Positions 56,697-64,000 of a stretch of 64,000 nucleotides of DNA are shown piece after piece. The notes beneath the pieces were generated by a model that did no database searches, was not told the origin of the DNA, and saw nothing but the letters and a program-made list of their open reading frames with translations. The DNA is taken from the NCBI GenBank assembly GCA_963422705.1, contig OY730443.1, forward strand, positions 310,001 to 374,000. The letters are read 5' to 3'. The stretch is from G963422705 sp963422705 (GTDB lineage Bacteria; Poribacteria; WGA-4E; WGA-3G). A program made the position numbers and the translations under genes. Positions within the stretch are counted from its first letter, which is position 1. Every line of letters starts with the position of its first letter.

Positions 56697-57752
56697 TCAG
56701 AATGAATAAGATGTGCCAAAAGAGAATATGTTGCCAATTTCAATTGCATCGCTTTCATTATAAAGGGTTACTTGCGTCAACGGGAACAGAACGTTAGCAG
56801 AAATGAAAATGTTGTTTAACGTTGCTACGGACATCCCTATTGCTGCGACGGTATAACGTAGTCCAGTATTGATATCGCGTTCTCCCGCCCAAGAGGCAGA
56901 AGATTGGTAAAATCCGAGATAGTTTGCGTTAAATGACAGCCAATCAAAGAGGCGATATGTAACGCCAGCCGAATATGTTAACTCTGGTGTTCCTCGGTAG
57001 TTCTTGCTATTTTCATAGACAGGAAATGTCCCCCGGACAGAAGTCGTCATAGTCGCATCCCGGTGGAGAGGTAGACTGTATTGCAAATTCGCAATGGGGT
57101 TAAAGGTTCCTGTTCCAAACTGGATATGAAGGTGCTTCAAGCCCGCATCTCCAAGTTTCCAAGGGTTTTCCTCGGTTTTGCCAATTGGGATTGTGCTCCC
57201 GAACCGTGCGAATAAGATGTCATCTGTTTTAAGGATTCCAAGCATTTTATAGCCTAAGAACAGCTCTACGTCTGAAAATCCGGTGTAAGTTTCATCTCGA
57301 TGATGGATATCGCGATTCCGTAAAATGGCTTGCTCATCTTCAAAACTACCCCGGTTAATCCACTCAATACTTGCCTCTTGATTTTTGATTGCATACGGCA
57401 CGTTTGCCTGCAACGTCCACCGATTGTTTAGTAAGTATTGTAACCTCACATCAAACCGGTATACGCTCATCGCGACGTGGTGTCTATGTAAAGGAGCACG
57501 CACAATTTTTCCAGTTGGCGAAAGTCCTTTTTGTGAAACGTGTCCCCCTTGTGCATCAGGGGATGTCAACATATTGACATTAACTCGAAATCGCTTTGTT
57601 TTTTCTGAAGTCAAACTGACTTCACCTATCCCGCTGGGTGGTAGGATAGGATTGCTTCACGCGGGACAGCTCTCTTGGGTGAAGCCGAAAGGGATAAAAA
57701 TCCAATTCAGTAGTATTATGTATAGAAACATGCTAGTTTTTATTGTCTTCAA
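56697..57752 (-). CDS. Outer-membrane beta-barrel protein with in-frame UGA (possible selenocysteine)
   Basis: From TTG 57752, with GGAGG seven bases upstream, the frame encodes a signal peptide (MKTIKTSMFLYIILLNWIF), then ESCPA, UGA at 57657-57659 (codon 32), SNPILPPSG and a strand-rich ~300-residue barrel ending in SYSF at 56697. Without the UGA it would be 351 residues. The alternative TTG 57614 would give a signal-less barrel, so the longer frame is preferred. The motif is C29-P-A-UGA32, and families of this type commonly read CPxC, so UGA replaces a cysteine. Two hairpins follow (57625-57650 and 57607-57623). It is either a selenoprotein or a TGC/TGT-to-TGA mutant. Confidence 0.65.
57607..57650 (-). 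promoter_or_regulatory. Two hairpins directly after the in-frame UGA
   Basis: On the minus strand, six bases after the UGA, CCTATCC (57650-57644 side) pairs with GGATAGG around a 12-base loop; then GAAGTCA pairs with TGACTTC around GTT. Bacterial SECIS elements lie just 3' of a Sec UGA, so placement is suggestive, but the loop lacks the G-rich apex of typical bacterial SECIS. The evidence is only structural. Confidence 0.35.
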
Positions 57753-57981
57753 TTTAGTTCCTCCGAAAAGTATAGTAAGTGAGTTTAACATAAACTGTAG
57801 GCACATTCTGTTGTGTGTGCAGTGCTACATTCATCACCTCGGCCTGTTCTTCTTATAGAAAGGCAAAGCTATTGCCACTAAAGCGAGGCGCGAAGAAAAT
57901 TTATGGTGCATGCAAAGAGTAAAATTCTTGGGTTCCGTAAATCTAACCCTAAATCTTGATATGAATTGTATATAATGTGGG
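57753..57981. other. Intergenic stretch between Cys-rich and UGA-containing genes
   Basis: About 230 AT-rich bases with no convincing gene. TTG-start frames overlapping it read in other directions without ribosome-binding sites. It contains the GGAGG ribosome-binding site (57760-57764) for the barrel gene. Confidence 0.4.
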
Positions 57982-58401
57982 CTAAGAACGTGTGTACGGG
58001 GGAGCTCGCTGGGATATCGTATGGTTGAATGGAGCAGGAAATAGATGAGGAGAAAGGGGAAGGTGGTATGCATTCACCGGCATAGTATGCAAATCCAGAC
58101 TATCGTATTCAGACACTTTCCCGACAGCAATCTGAAGACATTTGTGGGGGACTGGGCTACTATCTTGATGAACGAACTCAAACTTGGCGATACAGCAGAG
58201 TTCTTGATTTTCTGCGGGGGTTTTGGAGCCTTCTGTTCCAACAGCTGATGCGCCGCCACAACAATTTCCACGGATTTCTACGTTTTGAGAAGTGCTATAA
58301 CACAACTTCTGTTCGAGAGTTGCACAAAGGAGCGGGCATACCGAATAAACATAAACGATACCCGCAATTAGGAAAAGAGCCTGTCTGTATTTGGACAACA
58401 T
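57982..58401 (-). CDS. Small exported cysteine-rich protein
   Basis: 139 residues from ATG 58401. A signal peptide (about 5-26) is followed by cysteines in clusters: CPLLC, LCYS, NCCGG, ELCC and HKC, then a His/Pro-rich tail. The cysteine pairs suggest disulfides or metal binding in the periplasm. No family was recognised. The first gene of the minus-strand redox/metal group, divergent from the MsrP-like gene. The ribosome-binding site is weak. Confidence 0.55.
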   Translation of the reverse strand: MLSKYRQALFLIAGIVYVYSVCPLLCATLEQKLCYSTSQNVEIRGNCCGGASAVGTEGSKTPAENQELCCIAKFEFVHQDSSPVPHKCLQIAVGKVSEYDSLDLHTMPVNAYHLPLSPHLFPAPFNHTISQRAPPYTRS

Positions 58402-58670
58402 TATTCTTGAACCTATGTTAATCCGCGTTATGCGCGAAAAATATGGAAGTACATAAAACATTGCCAATTATCACACCGATTTGTATAGAAAGTTGCGTTA
58501 AAAATGAATGATATCATGTGACACTAGAAGATTGCAAATAAAAATTGCGGTGCTATTTCGCACGCCTTGCCGACGTCATTTTTCTGGAAACATTTGCAAT
58601 TTAAAGCGAAAATGTTGTATAATAACCGTTAATATCAGTTCTCCTTACGTATTTCAGCAGGCAACCTACG
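58402..58670. other. Divergent promoter region between Cys-rich and MsrP-like genes
   Basis: On the plus strand TTGCAA (58594-58599) and TATAAT (58618-58623), 18 bases apart, face the MsrP-like gene. On the minus strand TTGCAA (58532-58537) and TATCAT (58508-58513), 18 bases apart, could serve the Cys-rich gene. No other feature was recognised. Confidence 0.45.
58594..58623 (+). promoter_or_regulatory. Promoter of the MsrP-like gene
   Basis: TTGCAA, an 18-base spacer and TATAAT. The start codon at 58686 lies 62 bases downstream of the -10 box, leaving a modest leader. Confidence 0.6.
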
Positions 58671-58685
58671 ATGGAGGAAAATCCG

Positions 58686-59648
58686 ATGCCGTATATCAAA
58701 ATTCCCAAAAGATGGAATATTCCGGAGAAACAAGTTACTTCCGAATCAGATTACATCAAGCGAAGAACATTCATAAAAGCACTTGGCATAACAGGCGCTA
58801 GTGCGTTGACGTTGTTTGGTTCGAGCGCTTGTGTTCAAGGAACAGGCGTTGAGGAGCAGTTGAAGCCGTATCGTGCTGAGGTGCTTGCCGCTGAAAACAA
58901 TTCCCGATTCGTCGTAGAGCGGAAGATGACGGATGAGATTATCGCTGCGACTTATAACAATTTCTATGAATTTACTTCATCAAAATCCAGCGTGTGGCGA
59001 TTGGTTGACAGATTTCAGACCCGGCCGTGGGAGATTGAAATTTCGGGCCTTGTAGAGAAGCCGATGAGACTCGATGTGGACACGCTTCTCAAAGAGATGC
59101 CGCTTGAAGAACGAATCTACCGTTTCCGATGTGTTGAAACATGGGCGATGGTAGTACCGTGGATAGGATTCCCGATGAAACGACTGCTTGAAAAAGTGCG
59201 CCCTACCTCCAATGCTAAGTATGTCCGAATGGTTACTTTTTTTCGGCCGGACGAGGCTCCGGAACAGTTGGATTCCCGAAGCCCGTGGCCCTATTACGAA
59301 GGATTGACGATTGAGGAAGCAATGAATGAGCTAACACTTTTGGTTGTTGGCATTTATGGACATATCCTCCCGCCACAGCATGGGGCACCTATGCGGCTGA
59401 TTGTTCCTTGGAAATACGGTTTTAAAAGCATAAAATCCGTCGTCAGTATTGAGTTTACCGACAAAAAGCCGCGAACCTTCTGGAATACACTCATTCCACG
59501 GGAGTATGGTTTTGAGGCAAATGTCAACCCGAATGTGCCGCACCCTCGCTGGTCCCAGGCGAGTGAATGGATGATTGGCACACGTGAAAGGCATCCAACG
59601 GTAATTTATAACGGTTATGGTCCCGAAGTTGCGCATCTTTACACGTAG
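58686..59648 (+). CDS. msrP: MsrP (YedY)-like molybdopterin-dependent reductase
   Basis: 320 residues from ATG 58686; GGAGGA eight bases upstream rules against ATG 58671. The Tat signal KRRTFIKALG directs folded export. The sulfite-oxidase-fold core includes RFRCVETWAMVVPWIGFP, with the Cys ligand of molybdenum, and PREYGFEANVNPNVPHPRWSQA in two parts. MsrP repairs methionine sulfoxides in periplasmic proteins, receiving electrons from MsrQ; no msrQ lies in the window, so another electron donor may serve. The gluzincin frame starts within its last 32 bases. Confidence 0.88.
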   Translation: MPYIKIPKRWNIPEKQVTSESDYIKRRTFIKALGITGASALTLFGSSACVQGTGVEEQLKPYRAEVLAAENNSRFVVERKMTDEIIAATYNNFYEFTSSKSSVWRLVDRFQTRPWEIEISGLVEKPMRLDVDTLLKEMPLEERIYRFRCVETWAMVVPWIGFPMKRLLEKVRPTSNAKYVRMVTFFRPDEAPEQLDSRSPWPYYEGLTIEEAMNELTLLVVGIYGHILPPQHGAPMRLIVPWKYGFKSIKSVVSIEFTDKKPRTFWNTLIPREYGFEANVNPNVPHPRWSQASEWMIGTRERHPTVIYNGYGPEVAHLYT

Positions 59649-60579
59649 CATCATCCTTTTAAAATTTCAGTTTCTCTTAACGGTAAAAAGCCTGTTGCTG
59701 CTCAGCGGTTTTCCGGTAACTGCTGCGTGGGAGTTGGAAAGTAGTAAACATTTCCGGGTTTACTACCGTGAGGGTACTGATGCACCGGCGCAAATTCTTG
59801 AAATTGCGGAAACCTTCTATACGGAAATGCGGCGGTTAACTTCCAGGATTCCGGCCGGCAGAATTGACATCTGGGTTTGCGATACGCCCTCGGATTTTCA
59901 GAAATCTGTTCATGCCCCGATCCAAGATTGGGCAGTTGGCTGCGCTTTTCCGTTGTCGCGCCGGATAGTTCTGCAAAATCCGACGCAAATCAGTTTTAAA
60001 CAACTCCAGTTATCACAAGTGCTGCGTCACGAAATTGCCCATGTGCTTTTCGGGCAGTATACACAAAAATCCGTTAGAGAGATACCGTTATGGTTCATTG
60101 AAGGGATTGCTATCCATTTTTCGAAAGAGTGGGTACCGAGCCGCAGCGAAACGTTGTTGAAGCATATTTTCTCGAAATCTATTCTTCCGCTCGGTGCGCT
60201 TTCGGAGCAGTTTCCAAGTTCGCCAGAGGGCGCTGAATTGGCATATGCTGAAAGTCAAGATGCTCTCCGCTGGCTGGTAGAGTTCCACGGCAGCGAAACG
60301 TTATGGCTGCTCATCGATAGGCTCCACGCTGGTGAGGATTTCGGTATTAGTTTTGAAACGGTGGTAGGTTCGGATATCGCTACGTACGATAAGTTATGGC
60401 AAGAATCCCTCCGGGAGCGTTACCATTGGGCAGCCCTCTTTTCCAATTCATACTTGCTGTGGGGTGGATTGGGTGGATTGGCCCTACTCGGGTATCTCAT
60501 TTCTTGGAATCGGAGACGATTGCACTTGAAAAAACTTGCGCAGAAGGAGGAAACCGTGGATGCACTCTTCAAACCCTAA
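59617..60579 (+). CDS. Exported gluzincin metallopeptidase (peptidase MA type)
   Basis: 320 residues. A hydrophobic N-terminus (about 11-37) is probably a signal or anchor. The zinc site is R-HEIAH (near residue 147-151) with a downstream glutamate in WFIEGIA, the HExxH...E pattern of gluzincins such as the peptidase MA family. A C-terminal membrane helix (LWGGLGGLALLGYLIS, about 287-303) follows, then a Lys/Arg-rich tail. It overlaps the msrP end by 32 bases and the next gene by about 20, so all are probably cotranscribed. The target protein is unknown. Confidence 0.75.
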   Translation: MVPKLRIFTRSIILLKFQFLLTVKSLLLLSGFPVTAAWELESSKHFRVYYREGTDAPAQILEIAETFYTEMRRLTSRIPAGRIDIWVCDTPSDFQKSVHAPIQDWAVGCAFPLSRRIVLQNPTQISFKQLQLSQVLRHEIAHVLFGQYTQKSVREIPLWFIEGIAIHFSKEWVPSRSETLLKHIFSKSILPLGALSEQFPSSPEGAELAYAESQDALRWLVEFHGSETLWLLIDRLHAGEDFGISFETVVGSDIATYDKLWQESLRERYHWAALFSNSYLLWGGLGGLALLGYLISWNRRRLHLKKLAQKEETVDALFKP

Positions 60580-61549
60580 ACTCTTTCTACTTCCGGCTAC
60601 CTTGTGTTTCGCCTGTCTGTTTGCCTCGGTGCTACAGGCTAAACACCTTGCGCATTATCCAGCGCATCAGACGCGCGACGGAAACATTCTTGTACTTCCC
60701 ACACACGGTACTGTCTACATCGTTTCGGATTTACACGCGCACTGGGATGATTTTAACGCGTGGTTGAAGCAGACACAACTCATTGAACGCATTCAGGCCG
60801 GTGAAGATGTCTACGGGCTCATCCTCGGAGATGCGGTTGACTATAAACCGGATGAACCAAGGCATCCGCCTTATGGAGATACGCAGATTGTTGACGCCGT
60901 TCTCTATTTCCGTCAGAAACTCGGCAAGCACGGCGAACGGCTCATCTATCTCAGAGGCAATCATGAATTTGCAGCGGCTGATGCCTACGGAATGCTGAAA
61001 AGGCAGGGGATGACAGTAGAAAATCGTCCACATTACATTCGTGCATTGTATAATAGCCCGGTTGGTGCCTATTATAAGCAATTCAATTTCATAGAAAGAA
61101 TGACAGACGAGCACTATACATTCTTGATGAGTCTCCCGACTGTCGTGATAGGAAAAAATGGTTTTGTTGGAATTCACGCTGGCCCCGCGCGTGCTGTGAG
61201 TGGGTTGACTGACTTAATCGAGCCAGGGCCAAAAACTTTGGAAGAATTACTTTGGCACCGGCCAGAAATAGCGTCCGCCGGTGGGTATACCGTTGCGCAT
61301 ATACAAAATTTCCTCAAGGCAATTGATGCAAATTTACTGATTGTTGGGCACACGCCAATCGGTTATTTCCCCAGGGAAAATGTCAGAGACGGTGTCGCTA
61401 CGTTTGGCGACAACCAACTCATTTTTTCGACAGGCTACGGCGGTTCACCGGGTGTACCTACGTATATTGAAATTGATTTAGCGGAAACATATCCATCTGT
61501 CGCAGCCTTGAAATTGGGCGTTAATATTCACCATCTCTATCCGGATTAA
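60560..61549 (+). CDS. Exported calcineurin-like phosphoesterase
   Basis: 329 residues from ATG 60560 (AAGGAGG nine bases upstream). After a signal peptide (to about residue 29) the metallophosphoesterase ligands appear in order: SDLHAHWDD, LGDAVD, RGNHEF, IHAGPAR and GHTPIGY, binding two metal ions. It resembles PPP-type protein phosphatases, but its export suggests an extracytoplasmic substrate. It overlaps the gluzincin gene by 20 bases. Confidence 0.88.
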   Translation: MHSSNPKLFLLPATLCFACLFASVLQAKHLAHYPAHQTRDGNILVLPTHGTVYIVSDLHAHWDDFNAWLKQTQLIERIQAGEDVYGLILGDAVDYKPDEPRHPPYGDTQIVDAVLYFRQKLGKHGERLIYLRGNHEFAAADAYGMLKRQGMTVENRPHYIRALYNSPVGAYYKQFNFIERMTDEHYTFLMSLPTVVIGKNGFVGIHAGPARAVSGLTDLIEPGPKTLEELLWHRPEIASAGGYTVAHIQNFLKAIDANLLIVGHTPIGYFPRENVRDGVATFGDNQLIFSTGYGGSPGVPTYIEIDLAETYPSVAALKLGVNIHHLYPD

Positions 61550-61598
61550 AACAGCGTTCCGCCTCCAGTTTAGGCAGCATTTGATAGGAATGGACACA

Positions 61599-62492
61599 AT
61601 GCGCCCACTGATTTATATTATGACACCTGTCCTAATTCTCACGAGTTTGTTAGCATCTAGATTTGTAACGTGGGATACGTTGAAAAGTGAAAACAATCGC
61701 GCCCTACCATACATGAGAGACGGAACAGAATTTCTGAGGGCATGGAAGATGTCACATGCGATTACGGCTTTCACGCGCGCAATTGCTGTGGATGCCCGGT
61801 ATGCGGAAGCTTACATAAAACGCGGGCTCGCCTATTATCGTTCTGGACAGTACAAAGCGGCAATTGCGGATTACAATCGGACGTTAGCCCTCAAAAGGTA
61901 TCACGCCGATGTGTATGCGAGCCGCGCTGATGCCTATCGTGCACTCGGGGATGCACAGCGCGCGATTGCGGATTACACCGCTTCCATAGAAAAGAGATGG
62001 GATGCTCGTGTCATACAGAGACAGGCGGAAACCTATCTGGAGCTTAACAACCTTCAAAATGCGCTCGCTGCTTATGATGTTATCATTAGGCGGAAACCGA
62101 ATGCTCTAGCTTACTACCTTCGCGGCACAGCATATTTTCGCAAGTTCACTCGCAACGAACAGGAAAAGAACAGTCTCAAACTTGCTTTAGCGGACGTGAA
62201 TGAGGCAATCTCGCGGGAACCGCGTTTTGCCCACGCGTATATCCGTAGGGCAGCGATTTATCAACAATTAGGGCACAATCCATCAGAAGTCGATGACTAT
62301 GTAAAAGCGATTGAGCTCTTCACCAAAATGATTCCGAAATGGCAAACGGAATTGCAACCTCACGCCCAAATTTACTATTGGCGGGCATTAGCATATCAGA
62401 AATTAGGCGAAATTGACAAGGTACGGGCTGATATCGTCGCAGCGAATAGTAATATTTTTAATTTTCTGTTGAATAAAATTAAAAATCCATGA
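61599..62492 (+). CDS. TPR repeat protein
   Basis: 297 residues from ATG 61599 (AGGA nine bases upstream; ATG 61590 is the alternative). A hydrophobic N-terminus (about 2-20) is a signal or anchor. At least five TPR units follow (AYIKRGLAYYRSGQYKAAIADY, then similar helices; quoted in part), ending at a helix-rich C-terminus. TPR arrays hold protein complexes together, here probably in the periplasm. It may end the msrP-gluzincin-phosphatase transcript; the microcompartment promoter overlaps its 3' end. Confidence 0.8.
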   Translation: MRPLIYIMTPVLILTSLLASRFVTWDTLKSENNRALPYMRDGTEFLRAWKMSHAITAFTRAIAVDARYAEAYIKRGLAYYRSGQYKAAIADYNRTLALKRYHADVYASRADAYRALGDAQRAIADYTASIEKRWDARVIQRQAETYLELNNLQNALAAYDVIIRRKPNALAYYLRGTAYFRKFTRNEQEKNSLKLALADVNEAISREPRFAHAYIRRAAIYQQLGHNPSEVDDYVKAIELFTKMIPKWQTELQPHAQIYYWRALAYQKLGEIDKVRADIVAANSNIFNFLLNKIKNP

Positions 62493-62498
62493 TATACT
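62469..62498 (+). promoter_or_regulatory. Promoter of the microcompartment locus
   Basis: TTGAAT (62469-62474), an 18-base spacer and TATACT (62493-62498). It overlaps the stop codon of the TPR gene and precedes the shell-protein gene by 140 bases, leaving a leader that may be regulated. Confidence 0.5.
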
Positions 62499-62638
62499 AT
62501 TCACTGATTAGAACTAAAGGCGACAGTGAGCGCAGCGCCTTGAAGGAATGCGATAAATGGTTCTGCACTGAAAAATAGCACTTTTATTGTCCGTCAGCGA
62601 AAGTAGGCTCGTTTTGATAGGAGGTTATCAAAATTAAT

Positions 62639-62911
62639 ATGACCGGAGATGCATTAGGTTTAGTTGAAACCAGGGGTTTAGTAGGAAGCATAGAAGCTGC
62701 CGATGCAATGGTAAAAGCAGCGAACGTTCAGCTCGTTGGATATGAGCAAATTGGAGCTGGCTATGTAACCGTTATGGTACGTGGTGATGTCGGGGCAGTA
62801 AAAGCCGCAACGGATGTTGGGGCAGAGGCGGCTGCTCGGGTGGGCGAAGTCGTCTCAGTTCACGTCATCCCCCGCCCACACGCAGAAGTTGAAGCCGTCT
62901 TATTAAAATAA
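62639..62911 (+). CDS. Bacterial microcompartment hexameric shell protein
   Basis: 90 residues, one BMC-H domain of the PduA/EutM/CsoS1 type, which forms hexamers tiling the shell. The pattern ALGLVETRGLVGSIEAADAM, GAGYVTVMVRGDVGAVKAA and VVSVHVIPRPH is diagnostic. GGAGG lies 14 bases before the ATG, a rather long spacing. It begins the visible locus with PduL following 67 bases later. Locus type (which aldehyde it processes) is not fixed. Confidence 0.95.
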   Translation: MTGDALGLVETRGLVGSIEAADAMVKAANVQLVGYEQIGAGYVTVMVRGDVGAVKAATDVGAEAAARVGEVVSVHVIPRPHAEVEAVLLK

Positions 62912-62978
62912 AGGCTAAAGCGGTGGTATTTACTAGCTGATGAACCGGACGAGCCGTTCTTAAAAAGGCAAATGAGAT

Positions 62979-63689
62979 ATGTCAGAACGTGCCCTTATTG
63001 AATTGATTACCCGACGAGTTGTTGATAACTTGCAGATGGGGCAAGCGTGCAGCGCATGTGCATTGCGAACCTGCAACGCGGGCCAACGCGCTTGTGATGC
63101 AGCCAGTCAGCAGCAGAAAATCCCAGTTGGAATCTCTGCTCGACATGCGCATGTAACGCAGGAACACCTTGAAATTCTTTACGGAATTGGACATCAACTA
63201 ACCGTTTATGCGCCGCTCTATCAACCGGGCGCCTTTGCTGCCAAGGAGACGCTGACTATTATCGGAAAACGGATGCATGCGATTGAAAAGGTTCGTATCC
63301 TCGGCCCCGTACGCGATTACTCCCAAGTTGAAGTCGCCCAAACAGAAGCGATTCGACTCGGGTTAACACCACCAATTCGCGACTCCGGAGACCTCGCTGG
63401 CGCGGAAGCGATTACCCTTGTTGGACCGGCTGGAACAGTCTACTTGGTAGAAGGGGCAATCTGTGCCACAAGACATATCCACATGACACCAGCTCAGGCT
63501 GATGAATTCGGTGTCGACGAGACAAGCCGTTTGGGGGTGCATTTCTCCGGGGAACGGGCGTTAACCCTTGAAAACATTCGACCCAAAATTTCCGAATCTT
63601 ATGTCCTCCAAATGCATCTTGATACCGATGATGCTAACGCAGCCGGATTAAAGGGCGGTGAGGCGATTGAACTTGCCCGGCCAACATGA
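62979..63689 (+). CDS. pduL: PduL-type phosphate acyltransferase with extra cysteine motif
   Basis: 236 residues. The PduL family enzyme makes acyl phosphate from acyl-CoA inside microcompartments and recycles CoA. Two metal-binding repeats are visible: PVGISARHAHVTQEHL and CATRHIHMTPAQADEF. Residues about 3-20 (ERALIELITRRVVDNLQ) form an amphipathic helix like encapsulation peptides. Between it and the core lies C24-x2-C27-x4-C32-x6-C39, an unusual four-cysteine insert. The next gene overlaps by ATGA. Confidence 0.93.
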   Translation: MSERALIELITRRVVDNLQMGQACSACALRTCNAGQRACDAASQQQKIPVGISARHAHVTQEHLEILYGIGHQLTVYAPLYQPGAFAAKETLTIIGKRMHAIEKVRILGPVRDYSQVEVAQTEAIRLGLTPPIRDSGDLAGAEAITLVGPAGTVYLVEGAICATRHIHMTPAQADEFGVDETSRLGVHFSGERALTLENIRPKISESYVLQMHLDTDDANAAGLKGGEAIELARPT

Positions 63690-64000
63690 ATCAGGAACTC
63701 ATCAATCAGATTAGGAAAATCACCGAAAAGGTACTCCAGGAGCAGCTGATACCCGCTGAATCTGAAAAACGACTGCTCGTTATCTTTGATGCTACACAAG
63801 TTGAATTGGATGTACCACTCCAACAGCTTCAGAAATGTGTGCGGGCCGGATGGAAAATTAGAATAATTCTAACCCAACTCGCAACTATAACAATACCGCT
63901 TCAGCAGCTTCTTAACACGTTTGGTGAGAAGAACGTCTTGCAAGAACACGATTTGACGCGCATACCGGAGATAGTAGAGACATATCCGCGCGTTGTATTG
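63686..64000 (+). CDS. Microcompartment-locus protein, possibly flavoprotein-like, truncated by window
   Basis: The first 105 residues of a gene starting at ATG 63686 in the overlap with the pduL stop; it continues beyond the window. An amphipathic helix (MNQELINQIRKITEKVLQEQ) resembling an encapsulation peptide leads into a strand-helix-strand region (RLLVIFDATQVELDVPLQQL, WKIRIILTQ). This fits a Rossmann-like or flavoprotein-type fold seen in some BMC loci. That assignment is tentative; the gene is real from its coupling. Confidence 0.6.
   Translation, partial: MNQELINQIRKITEKVLQEQLIPAESEKRLLVIFDATQVELDVPLQQLQKCVRAGWKIRIILTQLATITIPLQQLLNTFGEKNVLQEHDLTRIPEIVETYPRVVL

Noticed and set aside
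1..64000. CRISPR arrays, tRNA and rRNA genes, prophage
   Set aside because: No spaced direct repeats, cloverleaf sequences, rRNA segments or phage structural genes were seen on reading; a tRNA or covariance-model search was not possible here.

Overview
The window looks like a chromosomal segment of an uncultured, diderm, moderate-GC bacterium. The gene mix (phytanoyl-CoA-dioxygenase-like protein, two mandelate-racemase-family enzymes, Gfo/Idh/MocA oxidoreductase, many secreted VWA/propeller/TPR proteins, IS200/IS605 elements, a microcompartment shell gene next to PduL) resembles what is described for Candidatus Poribacteria and similar sponge or marine lineages. That assignment is inference. 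Outer-membrane beta-barrels and Tat/Sec signals support a diderm envelope.

Layout. 1-1280: tail of an unknown membrane protein, then a short IS605-like element without a transposase. 1281-5523: ABC exporter, its DUF1854 partner and an enolase-superfamily enzyme. 5731-7470: IS200/IS605 element with a broken tnpA and an intact tnpB. 7473-9472: PhyH-like and second mandelate-racemase-family genes. 9780-11690: a decayed reverse-oriented IS605 element whose left end supplies the stop codon of an AddB-like nuclease gene. 14852-18585: metG, holB, tmk. 18950-20388: tnpB-only element with an amber stop. 20443-29139: recJ-relA, rpmB, a lipoprotein, truD and an unusual ferredoxin/membrane/alpha-crystallin-like fusion. 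29277-36596: bioA, a secreted propeller protein, an S55 peptidase and glpK. 36679-41889: NtrB/NtrC-like two-component pair, Gfo/Idh oxidoreductase and a ferritin-like protein. 41924-50444: CDF exporter, FmdB-type protein, hisA, a degenerate EF-Tu paralogue, FAH-family enzyme, cupin, SDR, CoxE-like VWA protein and a zinc dehydrogenase. 50455-58401: a secreted/envelope redox and metal cluster. 58686-62492: MsrP-like molybdoenzyme, gluzincin, PPP phosphatase and TPR protein. 62639-64000: start of a bacterial microcompartment locus.

Main points of interest. (1) A beta-barrel protein has a strong Shine-Dalgarno, a signal peptide and then an in-frame UGA in a Cys-Pro-Ala-UGA (CxxU-like) context followed by two hairpins. 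It is either a selenoprotein candidate or a point-mutated gene. (2) A full-length EF-Tu paralogue has lost its G3 and G4 GTPase motifs. (3) A 7Fe-ferredoxin is fused to membrane helices and an alpha-crystallin-like tail. (4) Four IS605-family elements share CTTTAG-type end hairpins and promoters, one being a ~285-bp element without genes. (5) A single-chain protein combines a heme motif, an EF-hand loop and a beta-barrel, within an operon of FMN-binding and histidine-rich proteins. (6) PduL carries an inserted four-cysteine motif behind its putative encapsulation helix.
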